A DNA stretch of 64,000 nt, taken from positions 1-64,000 of the forward strand of contig CAVXNR010000020.1 in NCBI GenBank assembly GCA_963763095.1, written 5' to 3'. Every line of letters starts with the position of its first letter. Position 1 is the stretch's first letter. The position numbers and the translations under genes are program-made. The notes under the pieces are model-generated. The model was not told the DNA's origin. It searched no databases and saw only the letters and a list, made by a program, of their open reading frames with translations. Positions 9,543 to 18,605 of this stretch are shown one piece after another. Origin of the DNA: CAVUCH01 sp963763095. GTDB taxonomy: Bacteria > Acidobacteriota > Vicinamibacteria > Vicinamibacterales > JAENWD01.

Positions 9543-11234
9543 ATGGAGGGCCTGAAGACGGAGCGAAACAGCCCGTCAGTCGACTTCATCCGCACGATCA
9601 TCACAGATGACCTGCGAGCTGGCCGCCACACATACGTACGCACGCGATTTCCGCCGGAACCGAATGGGCACCTCCACATCGGCCACGCGAAGGCCATCTA
9701 CCTCGACTTCGGTATCGCACGGGACTTCGGCGGCACCTGCAACCTGCGGATGGACGATACGAACCCCGCCAAAGAGGGTATCGAGTACGTCGATTCAATC
9801 CAGGACGATGTGCGGTGGCTCGGCTACGAGTGGGCCGGCGACACCTTGTACGCGTCGGACTACTTCGAGCGGTTGTATGGGTGCGCAGAGGACCTGATCC
9901 GCCTGGGCAAGGCGTACGTTGATGACCTGACGGCCGACCAGATCCGTGAGTACCGTGGGACGCTCACCGAGCCCGGGCGCGAGAGCCCGTTTCGCAACCG
10001 ACCGCCCGAGGAGAGCCTCGACCTGTTCCGGCGCATGCGCGCTGGTGAGTTCCCGGACGGCTCCCGCGTGCTGCGCGCGAAGATCGACATGGCCTCGCCC
10101 AACCTCACGCTGCGCGATCCGGTGCTGTACCGCATTCGTCGCGAAACGCACCACCGCACGGGTGACGCGTGGTGCATCTACCCGATGTACGACTACGCAC
10201 ACCCGTTGTCGGACCAGATCGAGGGTGTGACGCATTCGCTCTGCACCCTGGAGTTCGAGGATCACCGCCCGCTCTACGACTGGCTGCTCGATTCGCTGTC
10301 GTTCAGCCCGCGCCCGGACCAGGTGGAGTTCGCGCGGCTGAACCTCACCTACACGGTCATGAGCAAGCGCAGGCTGCTGCAACTCGTACAGGATGGGCGG
10401 GTCGCCGGGTGGGACGACCCGCGGATGCCGACCCTCTCCGGCCTGCGGCGGCGCGGCTACACGCCCGAGGCGATTCGGGAGTTCTGCGAGCGCATCGGCG
10501 TAGCGAAGAAGGAGAACCTGATTGACGTCGCACTGCTCGAGCACGTCGTTCGCGAAGACCTGAACCGCCGGGCGCCGCGTGTGATGAGCGTCCTCGATCC
10601 CCTGCGCGTGGTGATCGAGAACTATCCCGAGGACCAGACCGAGCAGATGGAAGTGGTCAACAACCCGGAGGATCCGGCGGCTGGCACCCGGCAGGTTCCC
10701 TTCTCACGGGTGATCTACATCGAGCGCGACGACTTCCGCGAGGACCCGCCGAAGAAGTTCTTCCGGCTGGCGCCGGGGCGCGAGGTGCGTTTGCGGAACG
10801 CGTACTTCGTGACCTGTACGAGCGTGGTGAAGGACGCCTCGGGGATCACGGAGCTGCGGTGCACATACGATCCCGCCACGCGCGGGGGCGACGCGCCCGA
10901 TGGCCGGAAGGTGAAAGCCACGCTCCACTGGGTGTCGGCCGCGCACGCGCTCGACGCCGAGGTGCGGCTCTACGACCGGCTCTTCTCGATCGAGAATCCT
11001 GCGTTGGCGCCCCCCGACGGCGACTGGCGGGACTTCCTGAACCCCGATTCGCTCCGCGTGCTCACGGGTGCCAAGGTCGAGCCGAGCCTGGCGGCTGCGT
11101 CTCCGGGGGCGCGCTACCAGTTCGAGCGCATCGGCTACTTCTGCGTGGATCCCGATTCTGCGTCCGGGCGCCTGGTCTTCAATCGCACAGTGAGCCTGAA
11201 GGACACCTGGGCGAAGATCGAGAGCAAGGGTTAA
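9543..11234 (+). CDS. glnS: Glutamine--tRNA ligase
   Basis: A cytoplasmic class Ic synthetase that charges tRNA-Gln. The HIGH-type motif is in PPEPNGHLHIGHAKA near residue 38, the KMSKS equivalent is VMSKRRL near residue 275, and RMDDTNPAKE and YPMYDYAHPLSDQIEG match the GlnRS subgroup rather than GluRS. Length of about 563 aa fits. I start at ATG 9543 because homologues begin shortly before FIRTII; an upstream in-frame ATG at 9369 would run through the divergent SDR start. Presence of GlnRS implies direct glutaminylation, although Acidobacteria may also have GatCAB. Confidence 0.95.
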   Translation: MEGLKTERNSPSVDFIRTIITDDLRAGRHTYVRTRFPPEPNGHLHIGHAKAIYLDFGIARDFGGTCNLRMDDTNPAKEGIEYVDSIQDDVRWLGYEWAGDTLYASDYFERLYGCAEDLIRLGKAYVDDLTADQIREYRGTLTEPGRESPFRNRPPEESLDLFRRMRAGEFPDGSRVLRAKIDMASPNLTLRDPVLYRIRRETHHRTGDAWCIYPMYDYAHPLSDQIEGVTHSLCTLEFEDHRPLYDWLLDSLSFSPRPDQVEFARLNLTYTVMSKRRLLQLVQDGRVAGWDDPRMPTLSGLRRRGYTPEAIREFCERIGVAKKENLIDVALLEHVVREDLNRRAPRVMSVLDPLRVVIENYPEDQTEQMEVVNNPEDPAAGTRQVPFSRVIYIERDDFREDPPKKFFRLAPGREVRLRNAYFVTCTSVVKDASGITELRCTYDPATRGGDAPDGRKVKATLHWVSAAHALDAEVRLYDRLFSIENPALAPPDGDWRDFLNPDSLRVLTGAKVEPSLAAASPGARYQFERIGYFCVDPDSASGRLVFNRTVSLKDTWAKIESKG

Positions 11235-11286
11235 CGCCGCCAGCACCGGCCGCGGGATCGTCCAGTCGCGCCGGAGGCGGCGCACC

Positions 11287-12585
11287 GTGTTTCCGGCGCG
11301 AGGTCACATGGTCGTCGGCGAGGGTTCTCCCACCCATCTCCTGTCCCGCGACACGATCCGCCGGATCGTCGAGACGGCGCTTCCATTCCCGGCCGTGGAC
11401 GGCCGCCGCGTGCTCGTCATCGTCCCCGACGGCACGCGCACGATGCCCATGCCGATCATGGCCGACGTGCTCGGCGAGTGCGTCCGGCCCCATGCGGCTG
11501 CGCTCGACTATCTGGTCGCCCTCGGCACGCACCAGCCGATGACGGACGCACAGCTCTCTACGCTCTTCGGCCGGCCGGTGAACGGAGGACACGCCGGCGG
11601 CTCGCGGGTGTTCAATCACCGCTGGGACGATCCGGCCACGTTCGTTACGGTCGGCACGATCGGCAGCGCCGAGATCGCGCGCCTCACGGGCGGGCTGCTC
11701 GCGCGCGACGTGCCCGTCTCGCTCAATCGTCTGATCCTGGACTACGACCGGCTCGTGATCTGCGGTCCGGTGTTCCCGCACGAGGTCGTCGGGTTCTCCG
11801 GGGGCACCAAATACTTCTGTCCGGGAATCGCCGGGCAGGACATCATCGACTTCACACACTGGCTCGGCGCCCTGCTGACCAGCCGGGAGATCATCGGGTC
11901 CGGGTACACGCCCGTCCGCGCGGTCATCGATCGGGCCGCCGGGTTCATCGATCGTCCCGTCACCTGTCTCAGTCTCGTGGTGACGCACGACGGCGTCGCC
12001 GGACTGTACGCGGGCACGCCGCAGGAATCGTGGAGCGCGGCGGCGGCGCTCTCCGCGCAGGTCCACATCCGGCGCGTCGAGCGGCCGTTCACGCGCGTGC
12101 TGTCGATCATGCCGCCGATGTACGCGGACCTGTGGACCGCGGCGAAGGGCATGTACAAGCTCGAGCCGGTGGTGGCCGACGGCGGCGAGCTCGTGATCTA
12201 CGCACCGCACCTCACTGAGGTGAGCTATACGCACGGGGCCGAGATCAACGAGATCGGCTATCACTGCCGGGACTATTTCGTGCACCAGTGGGCGCGCTTC
12301 GGCCACTACCATGGTGGCGTGCTCGCACACTCGACCCACGTGAAGGGCTGCGGCACGTTCGATGCGGCCACCGGAGTGGAGACCCCCCGCATCCAGGTGA
12401 CGCTGGCGACCGGCATCACCGCCGAACAGTGCGCGCGGCTCAACCTGGGATACCTCGATCCCGCCACAATCCGCGTCGGCGACTGGGAAGGTCGCGAGGA
12501 CGAAGGCGTGCTCGTCGTCCATCGGGCCGGCGAGACGCTCTACCGATTGCCAGGCCCGGCGCCGTTTCCGGTCGTACCTGCCTGA
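11287..12585 (+). CDS. LarA-like (nickel-pincer lactate racemase family) protein
   Basis: About 432 aa. The LarA-type N-terminal domain shows VPDGTRTMPM near residue 40, GTHQPMT near 80 and HEVVGFSGGTKYFCPG near 165. These match the His residues and the cofactor-anchoring Lys known in LarA, and THWLG follows where another Ni-ligand His is expected. The family includes lactate racemase and other 2-hydroxyacid racemases/epimerases that need the LarBCE-made cofactor; none of those maturation genes is in this window. Start is GTG 11287 with GGAGG 9 nt upstream; ATG 11308 with GAGG is a possible alternative. It is followed by 6-phosphogluconate dehydrogenase and a sugar-acid kinase, so a sugar-acid substrate is conceivable. 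Confidence 0.75.
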   Translation: MFPARGHMVVGEGSPTHLLSRDTIRRIVETALPFPAVDGRRVLVIVPDGTRTMPMPIMADVLGECVRPHAAALDYLVALGTHQPMTDAQLSTLFGRPVNGGHAGGSRVFNHRWDDPATFVTVGTIGSAEIARLTGGLLARDVPVSLNRLILDYDRLVICGPVFPHEVVGFSGGTKYFCPGIAGQDIIDFTHWLGALLTSREIIGSGYTPVRAVIDRAAGFIDRPVTCLSLVVTHDGVAGLYAGTPQESWSAAAALSAQVHIRRVERPFTRVLSIMPPMYADLWTAAKGMYKLEPVVADGGELVIYAPHLTEVSYTHGAEINEIGYHCRDYFVHQWARFGHYHGGVLAHSTHVKGCGTFDAATGVETPRIQVTLATGITAEQCARLNLGYLDPATIRVGDWEGREDEGVLVVHRAGETLYRLPGPAPFPVVPA

Positions 12586-12606
12586 CGCGCTCGCTATCTC
12601 TGCAAC

Positions 12607-12635
12607 TTGACAACTGGTTAGACCACTCGTAAATT
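12607..12635 (+). promoter_or_regulatory. Predicted sigma70-type promoter of gnd
   Basis: Perfect TTGACA (12607-12612), 17-nt spacer, TAAATT (12630-12635). The predicted transcript starts about 45 nt before the gnd ATG. This is one of the best promoter matches in the window. Confidence 0.65.
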
Positions 12636-12686
12636 CGCGACGATTACCTCGCGTGTGAAGGTCGCGCTCCCTCCAGGAACTCTCAT

Positions 12687-14102
12687 ATGGATCACAAGCT
12701 CGGTGTCGTGGGCCTCGGTGTCATGGGGGGCAATCTTGCCCTGAACGCGGAGCGGAACGGATTCCCGGTGGTTGGCTACGACCTCGATGCCGGCAAAACC
12801 CGGACGTTCGTCGAGGGGCCGGGCGCCGGTAAGCAGGTGAGCGGTGCAGATTCGCCTGCCGCGTTGATGGCGGCGCTCGAGAAACCGCGGCGGGTGCTCA
12901 TGATGGTGCCGGCCGGCGCCGCGGTCGACAGTGCGGTGGCGCACCTCAAGCCCCATCTCGAGCCCGGCGACATCCTGATCGACGGCGGCAACTCCTGGTT
13001 CCTCGACACGGAACGGCGCAGCAAAGCGCTCAAGGCCGACGGCTTTCACTTCGTCGGCATGGGTGTGTCCGGCGGTGAGGAGGGCGCGCTGTGGGGGCCG
13101 AGCATGATGCCGGGAGGCCAGCGTGAGGCCTACGACGCGCTGGCGCCGATCCTGCTGGCCATGGCCGCGAAGGCCGATGATGGCGTGCCGTGCGTGGAGC
13201 ATATGGGTCCTCTCGGCGCCGGGCACTACGTGAAGATGGTGCACAACGGCATCGAGTACGGCGACATGCAGCTGATCGCCGAGACCTACGACGTGCTGCA
13301 CCGCGGCCTGGGTCTCTCGAACGACGAGCTGCACGACGTGTTCTCGGAGTGGAACACGGGCGACCTCCGTTCGTACCTGATCGAAATCACGGCGGCCATC
13401 TTCGCGCAGCGGGATCCCGAGAGCGGCGGGGCCGTGCTGGACCTCATTCTGGACGAGGCCGCGCAGAAGGGCACCGGCAAGTGGACCAGCCAGAACGCCC
13501 TGGACGTGGGCGCGCCGATTCCGACCATCAACGCCGCGGTCGAGAGCCGCATCATGTCCTCTCTGAAGACCGAGCGCGCCGCCGCGAGCCGGACGCTGCG
13601 CGGTCCCGCGCCCAGATACGACGGCCCGCGGCAGCGCCTGATCGATGCCGCACGCGATGCGCTCCATGCGAGCAAGATCACGTCGTATGCGCAGGGCCTC
13701 GGGTTGCTGCGGCTCGCGTCCCAGGAATACAAATACGACATGCGGCCCGGCGTCGTCGCGAAGATCTGGCGGGCCGGCTGCATCATCCGCGCCTCGCTGC
13801 TTGGCGACATCACGGCCGCGTACGACCGGAATCCGGAGCTCGTCAACCTGCTCCTCGACGAGGCCTTCCGGGACGCCATCGAACGGCGCCAGGACGCGTG
13901 GCGGTTCTTCGTGCAGACCGCCGTTGGCCTGGGCATTCCGGTCCTGGCCACGGCGTCGTCGCTCGCCTACTTCGATGCGTACCGCAGCGAGCGGCTGCCC
14001 GCAAACCTCACCCAGGCCCAGCGCGACTACTTCGGCGCGCACACATACAGACGCCTCGACCGCGACGGCGTCTTCCACACCGAGTGGACGCAGCACGGAT
14101 AG
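12687..14102 (+). CDS. gnd: 6-phosphogluconate dehydrogenase (decarboxylating)
   Basis: 471 aa, the length of the long homodimeric NADP-type enzyme of the oxidative pentose phosphate pathway (6-phosphogluconate to ribulose 5-phosphate plus CO2). GVVGLGVMGGNLALN is the dinucleotide site, GGEEGALWGPSMMPGG and HYVKMVHNGIEYGDMQL are substrate/catalytic signatures including the catalytic Lys, and QKGTGKWTSQ is the conserved C-domain motif. A PfkB sugar kinase follows after 46 bp, likely co-transcribed. The frame is intact. Confidence 0.95.
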   Translation: MDHKLGVVGLGVMGGNLALNAERNGFPVVGYDLDAGKTRTFVEGPGAGKQVSGADSPAALMAALEKPRRVLMMVPAGAAVDSAVAHLKPHLEPGDILIDGGNSWFLDTERRSKALKADGFHFVGMGVSGGEEGALWGPSMMPGGQREAYDALAPILLAMAAKADDGVPCVEHMGPLGAGHYVKMVHNGIEYGDMQLIAETYDVLHRGLGLSNDELHDVFSEWNTGDLRSYLIEITAAIFAQRDPESGGAVLDLILDEAAQKGTGKWTSQNALDVGAPIPTINAAVESRIMSSLKTERAAASRTLRGPAPRYDGPRQRLIDAARDALHASKITSYAQGLGLLRLASQEYKYDMRPGVVAKIWRAGCIIRASLLGDITAAYDRNPELVNLLLDEAFRDAIERRQDAWRFFVQTAVGLGIPVLATASSLAYFDAYRSERLPANLTQAQRDYFGAHTYRRLDRDGVFHTEWTQHG

Positions 14103-14148
14103 GTGCCCCGTCGGGGGTACTCCGACACAGCGGAAGGGACGACAGCTG

Positions 14149-15231
14149 ATGGATGCCGCTCTGCAGATCCACGATCGAGGCACGTTCGACTTCCTGTCGC
14201 TCGGCGCCCTGGTGCACCGGCTCGATCCCGGCGTGATCCCGTTCCGCAAGGCAAGCGGGTGCGCCATCCACGTGAGCGGGGGCGAGTTCAATTGTGCGGC
14301 CAACCTCGCCGACTGCTTCGGGATGAAAACGGCGGTCGCGAGCGCGATGGTCGACTACCCGATCGGTGAGCTGATTGCGGAGCGCGTCCGTGCGATGGGT
14401 GTCACCGGCCTGTACAAGCGCTTCGCGCACGACGGCGTCACGGGGCCGAACATGGCCACGGTGTACAGCGATCGCGGTCACGGCGTGCGTGCGCCGGTCG
14501 TGTTCTACAACCGCGCGAACGAGGCGGCCGCACGGCTTCAGCCGGGCGATTTCGACTGGAACGCCCTCTTCGGAAGCGGCGTCCGGTGGTTTCACAGCGG
14601 CGGGATCTTTGCCGCGCTCTCCGAGAGCACGGGCGAGCTGATCATCGAGGCGATGCGGGCTGCGCGCGCCGCTGGCGCGGTCACGTCGTTCGACCTGAAC
14701 TTCCGCGAAAAGTTGTGGAGGGTGTTCGGCGGGGCCGACCGGGCCGTGGCCGTCGTTTCCCGGATCGTCGAGCACGTCGACGTGCTGGTGGGCAACGAAG
14801 AGGACCTGCAGAAGGGCCTTGGCATGCGCGGGCCGGAAGTGGCGGCGGCGTCGAAGCTCGATCCCACCGCGTTCTTCGGGATGATGGAGCAGGTGAAGGC
14901 AAAGCATCCCGGAGTGAAGATTGTCGCGACGACGCTGCGGGAGGTGCTGTCGACGAGCCGTCACAAGTGGAGCGCCGTGGCCTGGGTGAACGGGCAGACG
15001 GTTACGGCGCCCACGGCGGAGCTCGACGTGATCGATCGGGTCGGCGGCGGCGACGGCTTTGCGTCGGGGTTCTTCTACGGCCTGCTGTCGGGCGAGCCAC
15101 CGGCGGACGCCCTCAAGCTCGGGTGGGCGCACGGTGCGCTGCTGACGACCTTTCCGGGCGACACGACCATGGCGTCGCTCGAGCAGGTGCGCGCCGTCGC
15201 ACGGGGCGGCTCGGCGCGCATCCAGCGATAG
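14149..15231 (+). CDS. PfkB-family sugar kinase (2-keto-3-deoxygluconate kinase-like)
   Basis: 360 aa ribokinase-fold kinase. HVSGGEFNCAANLADCFG near residue 43 is the substrate-binding GGxxxN signature, and VIDRVGGGDGFASGFF near residue 290 carries the catalytic base Asp of the PfkB signature 2. The presence of TSFDLNFREKLW and VLVGNEEDL fits KDG kinase-like members. Start ATG 14149 is preceded by GGAAGGGA. Co-orientation with gnd suggests a role in sugar-acid breakdown; which sugar is not certain. Confidence 0.8.
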   Translation: MDAALQIHDRGTFDFLSLGALVHRLDPGVIPFRKASGCAIHVSGGEFNCAANLADCFGMKTAVASAMVDYPIGELIAERVRAMGVTGLYKRFAHDGVTGPNMATVYSDRGHGVRAPVVFYNRANEAAARLQPGDFDWNALFGSGVRWFHSGGIFAALSESTGELIIEAMRAARAAGAVTSFDLNFREKLWRVFGGADRAVAVVSRIVEHVDVLVGNEEDLQKGLGMRGPEVAAASKLDPTAFFGMMEQVKAKHPGVKIVATTLREVLSTSRHKWSAVAWVNGQTVTAPTAELDVIDRVGGGDGFASGFFYGLLSGEPPADALKLGWAHGALLTTFPGDTTMASLEQVRAVARGGSARIQR

Positions 15232-15257
15232 GCGAGCGGCACACTCGACGAGGGTCC

Positions 15258-15530
15258 GCCGGCACTCCGAAGTGCCGGCTCCACACACCAACAACTGTAC
15301 CGGTCTGATGTGGAGCCGGGTCTTCAGCCCCGGCTCTGAGTCGCAACGCGAAATTCTCCAAGCAGCCCTGAAGGGCTGCCCCACACGAAGTCCGGCGCAG
15401 ACCACAGTGATGTCGCGCTGTCCCTACTGAGTGGTGCCGAGACGACCGATGTGGCGCCGGCACGTGATGGGGCGCCGGCACTGATGGGGCGCCGGCACTG
15501 ATGCTGTGGCGCCGGAACTTCAGTTCCGGC
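15258..15530. repeat. Cluster of REP-like palindromes filling the intergenic region
   Basis: Full elements: 15258-15284 (-, stem GCCGGCACT), 15310-15334 (+, head GTGGAGC, core GGGTCTTCAGCCCC), 15362-15384 (-, stem GCAGCCCT) and 15506-15530 (+, head GTGGCGC, core CCGGAACTTCAGTTCCGG). Four half-elements (15431, 15451, 15469, 15486) share GTGG/GGGG plus CGCCGGCACT and spacing of 17-20 nt. Apart from these, 15232-15544 holds no gene that I can see. Confidence 0.8.
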
Positions 15531-15544
15531 GTGACTCCGCGGCC

Positions 15545-16123
15545 TCAGGCGTGCGTGGTCTGCCGGCCGCGCTTGTGGTGCACGCCTTCGGCGAACTCCT
15601 CGATCATCTTCTGTGTGAACGCCGGGATGTCACCGGGGTTACGTGATGTCACGAGCCCGCGATCCGTCACTACTTCCTCGTCCACCCAGTTCGCCCCGGC
15701 GTTCTTCAGGTCGGTCTTGATCGACGGGTAGGACGTGACGCGGTAGCCGCGCACGCAGTCGGCTTCGACGAGCGTCCACGGGCCGTGGCAGATGGCGGCG
15801 ACCGGTTTGCCGCTCTCGACCATGGCCCGGACGAAGGCCACCACCTTCGGGTTCATCCGCAGCCGGTCGGGGCTCATCACCCCTCCGGGGAGGAGCAGCG
15901 CATCGTAGTCATCGGGATTGGCGGTGTCGACCGGCTCATCCACCATCACGTCGGTGCCCCAGTCCGTATGATTCCAGCCCCGGGCGCGGCCCTGCTCCGG
16001 CGAGATGATCTCCACCTTTGCTCCGGCCGCTTCGAGTGCCTGTTTCGGATCGATGAGCTCGACCTGCTCGAATCCATCAGCGACGATCGCAGCCACGCGT
16101 TTACCGTTCAACTCATTAGCCAT
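15545..16123 (-). CDS. DJ-1/PfpI family protein
   Basis: 192 aa. The nucleophile elbow is AAICHGPWTL near residue 115 with the conserved Cys-His, and ADGFEQVELIDP near residue 16 carries the conserved Glu of the family. GWNHTDWG and TSYPSIKTDLKNAGANW match the PfpI/YhbO group, known as general stress proteins with reported protease, chaperone or deglycase activity. Start ATG 16123 is supported by GGAGGAG with a 6-nt spacer; the longer reading frame from 16162 is not needed. Monocistronic. Confidence 0.85.
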   Translation of the reverse strand: MANELNGKRVAAIVADGFEQVELIDPKQALEAAGAKVEIISPEQGRARGWNHTDWGTDVMVDEPVDTANPDDYDALLLPGGVMSPDRLRMNPKVVAFVRAMVESGKPVAAICHGPWTLVEADCVRGYRVTSYPSIKTDLKNAGANWVDEEVVTDRGLVTSRNPGDIPAFTQKMIEEFAEGVHHKRGRQTTHA

Positions 16124-16464
16124 CGGTGTCTCCTCCTGGAACGCGATCCGTGCGGGCCGCACGCGTTCGCGACGTGCGCTCCGGCTGGGCGGAGCGTTTC
16201 AGTGTTGCTCTCCCACGCGGCTCCGAACAGGATCGGGTCAAAATTTTCACTGTTTCGTGTGCACGCCGGCACGTGACGAATCCGGGCGTTCCTTGCACGT
16301 GAGCTCCGGGGGCGCCGGAGCCTTCAGGCGCAGACGATTTCTGGTTGCAATGGATGTTCCGCTCCGCGGAGTGGAACAGCGGGATACATGAGCCGCCGCG
16401 GTCGTGTTTGACCCGCAGCAGTGCAGCGGATTAGATGCGGAGATATTCTTGCGGCGGAGGTCGT
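16124..16464. other. Intergenic region with palindromes, divergent promoters expected
   Basis: A 341-bp gap between divergent genes. It holds a hairpin GCTCCGG/CCGGAGC (16302-16320), then GCCTTCAGGC, which resembles a worn REP element, and a 24-bp near-perfect palindrome at 16355-16378 (TGTTCC ... CTCCGCGGAG ... GGAACA, one mismatched pair), 86 bp before the next ATG. The palindrome could be an operator. No protein gene is evident. Confidence 0.45.
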
Positions 16465-17274
16465 ATGACAACGCGAATGTGGTCGTATCTCGCAGTTCTT
16501 CTCGTCGTGACCGTTACCGCCGCCGGAGCGCAGCAGCAGGCGCCTCCGCCGCCGCAGACGCCTCCGCCGCCGGCGCCCCGCGCGGCACCATCGTCGGGGC
16601 CGCGTGCGAGCACCGTGACGGTGACGGTCACAGACGAGAGCGGCGCCCCGGTGCAGGGAGCGACGGTCACCGTCACGGGCCCCGTAACGCGCACCGTGAC
16701 CACTGTCGCAAACGGGACGGCGCGCCTGCTCGGCATGCGCTCCGGCGCATACCGGCTCCGGTTCGAGCACGAGGGCTTCATCACGCTCGAGCGCGACGTG
16801 ACCATGCGTGCGGGCGCCGCGCCGGAGATCGACGTCACGCTCTCGCCCGGAGCCGCGCCGCCTCCGCCCACCGTCGCTGAGACCCAGGCGCGCGAGAACG
16901 CGCCGCCAGAGTCCGAGCGCGAGCAGGCGCCGCCCGGCGACCCTCGATTCATCACGATCGTCGACTTCCTCGACAAGAATCTGATCGGCGGCCGTGAGCC
17001 CTCCAAGCATGACGAGCTGGGGTGCACCGCGAGCGCCCGGACAACACTGCTGCAGCTGAGGGAGTCCGGAAAGGAAGAAGCGCGGACGGACGCCGACGAA
17101 GTGCTCTACGTTGTCGCCGGTGAGGGCACGCTGCGCCTCGGGAATCGCGACCTGCCGCTGTCGTCGAGCACGACCGCCATCGTGCCGCGCGGCACTGTTC
17201 GGGGGCTCACCCGGAAAGGCAGGAACCCGCTGATTGTGCTCTCGGTCGTATCCGGACCACCGTGTACGAAGTGA
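16465..17274 (+). CDS. Secreted protein with carboxypeptidase-regulatory-like and cupin domains
   Basis: 269 aa. A signal peptide (LAVLLVVTVTAAGAQ) is followed by a Pro/Ala-rich linker, an Ig-like carboxypeptidase-regulatory fold (VTVTVTDESGAPVQGATVTV, residues about 50-125), another Pro-rich linker and a C-terminal cupin (TDADEVLYVVAGEGTLRLG ... TAIVPRGTVRGL). The cupin lacks the full His set of metal cupins (EVLYVV rather than HxH), so metal binding is doubtful. ATG 16465 is chosen for its GGAGG with a 4-nt spacer. Likely a periplasmic or secreted sensor/binding protein; function unknown. Confidence 0.75.
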   Translation: MTTRMWSYLAVLLVVTVTAAGAQQQAPPPPQTPPPPAPRAAPSSGPRASTVTVTVTDESGAPVQGATVTVTGPVTRTVTTVANGTARLLGMRSGAYRLRFEHEGFITLERDVTMRAGAAPEIDVTLSPGAAPPPPTVAETQARENAPPESEREQAPPGDPRFITIVDFLDKNLIGGREPSKHDELGCTASARTTLLQLRESGKEEARTDADEVLYVVAGEGTLRLGNRDLPLSSSTTAIVPRGTVRGLTRKGRNPLIVLSVVSGPPCTK

Positions 17275-17294
17275 GCGCGGGTGCCATCAAGCGC

Positions 17295-17300
17295 TATAAT
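17295..17300 (+). promoter_or_regulatory. -10 box 11 nt before a start codon (leaderless mRNA likely)
   Basis: TATAAT ends 11 nt before ATG 17312. Transcription would begin only a few bases before the ATG, and no Shine-Dalgarno sequence is present. Confidence 0.45.
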
Positions 17301-17311
17301 CAACCCACCCG

Positions 17312-17743
17312 ATGTCCGAGCGGAAATACCGACAGCGCGGCTACCAGGACGAGAGCCGTCCCCAGCGGCCGGCGCCGACGCAGCAGCCGGAGCGCGCGCC
17401 GGGCCCGCCGCGCGACCGGGTGGGGCCCCGCACGTACAACATGCCGGGGTACCGCGAGGTGGCGCGCTGCGCGCGATGCGGTCACATCATCACCGCGGCG
17501 ATCGCGGCGGAGAGCTGCTGCCCCAAATGCGGCACGGACCTGCACGCGTGTGTGCAGTGCATGCACTTCGACACGGGCCAGCGGTTTCAGTGCGTGCAGA
17601 CGATTGCAGCCCGTGTCTCACCAAAGGATGTGCGGAATGCCTGCGCGCTCTTCGAGCCGCAGCGCCGGTTCGAGCGGGAGACGGGGTCCACCGCGTCTGG
17701 ACCGCCGAGCGCGCGCCAGGCATTCGACGACCTCTTCAAATAG
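17312..17743 (+). CDS. Small zinc-ribbon protein
   Basis: 143 aa. A basic, disordered N-terminus of about 50 residues precedes a Cys-rich core: CARCGHI near residue 56, CCPKCGTDLHACVQCMHFD near 70-90 and further Cys in FQCVQT and RNACALFEP. The paired CxxC motifs indicate one or two zinc ribbons. A -10 box lies directly before the ATG without an RBS, which suggests a leaderless transcript. I know of no assigned function; a nucleic-acid or protein-binding role is only a guess. Confidence 0.7.
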   Translation: MSERKYRQRGYQDESRPQRPAPTQQPERAPGPPRDRVGPRTYNMPGYREVARCARCGHIITAAIAAESCCPKCGTDLHACVQCMHFDTGQRFQCVQTIAARVSPKDVRNACALFEPQRRFERETGSTASGPPSARQAFDDLFK

Positions 17744-17914
17744 CTGCGCCGCTCCGGGCGCTCGCCACCGGCGCCGCGCTGTCGCGCCGCCTACGGTAGG
17801 CCAGGTTCCCGCGGCTCGTCCCTGCAAACGTCCGCCGCACCTTGACCCCGCGATGGACACCTGTGGATGCCGGGGGTAACATTCGGCGCCGTTCCGCAAT
17901 TCAAGGAGATGCAG

Positions 17915-18466
17915 ATGAAAACAGCTTGTGTCCTCGTGGCCGCTCTCGCAATCGCCGCCCCCGCCGCGGCCCAGACCGGTGCGGCGCAGACGCCCGCGAA
18001 CCCATTGACCGCCGCGATGAAGTTCTCCTACGACCTGATCAAGGGCAATATCACGAAGTCGGCCGAGAAGGTCTCCGAGGAGCATTACTCCTTCAAGCCA
18101 TCGCCCGACGTGCGGACGTTCGGTCAGATCGTCGGCCACATCGCGGATGCGAACTACATGATCTGTTCGGCCGCGGGCGGGAGTGCGGCGCCCAAGGAGA
18201 GCATCGAGAAGACGAAGACGACGAAGGCCGACCTGCAGAAGGCGCTCGCGGATTCGTTCAGCGCCTGCGACGCGGCCTATGCCGCGATGACTGACGCAAA
18301 GGGCGTGGAGATCGCGAAGTTCTTCGGCCGCGAGCAGCCAAAACTGGCGATTCTCGCGTTCAACACGTCGCACGACTTCGAGCACTACGGCAATCTGGTC
18401 ACCTACATGCGCATCAAGGGCATCGTGCCGCCCTCGAGCGAGCCAAAGGCACAGGGGACGAAGTAA
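17915..18466 (+). CDS. Secreted DinB-like protein
   Basis: 183 aa with a signal peptide (CVLVAALAIAAPAAAQ) and a DinB/YfiT-like four-helix bundle. His residues in GQIVGHIADANY and in SHDFEHYGNLVTYMRI are placed where DinB proteins bind a divalent metal. ATG 17915 has AAGGAG 6 nt upstream. Members of this superfamily include thiol-dependent S-transferases and damage-inducible proteins; export from the cytoplasm is common in Acidobacteria versions, but the substrate is unknown. Confidence 0.8.
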   Translation: MKTACVLVAALAIAAPAAAQTGAAQTPANPLTAAMKFSYDLIKGNITKSAEKVSEEHYSFKPSPDVRTFGQIVGHIADANYMICSAAGGSAAPKESIEKTKTTKADLQKALADSFSACDAAYAAMTDAKGVEIAKFFGREQPKLAILAFNTSHDFEHYGNLVTYMRIKGIVPPSSEPKAQGTK

Positions 18467-18486
18467 TCCCCAGCCGTGCGGCTGAT

Positions 18487-18549
18487 GCCGGATCCCTGTC
18501 TCGTTGTCGCGGGTGGCTGTCGCACCCGGGACACGACGTGGGATCCGGC
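18487..18549. terminator. Long nested hairpin between convergent genes
   Basis: Perfect 10-bp arms GCCGGATCCC (18487-18496) and GGGATCCGGC (18540-18549) enclose a second stem CGGGTG/CACCCG (18510-18515/18523-18528). It lies between two convergent stops; there is no T-run, so a two-way terminator is an inference. Confidence 0.55.
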
Positions 18550-18605
18550 TGCAAATTGACGACAGGAATGCAGCAGGCGCCCGCAGCCGACACACCGGAC
18601 GCGCG

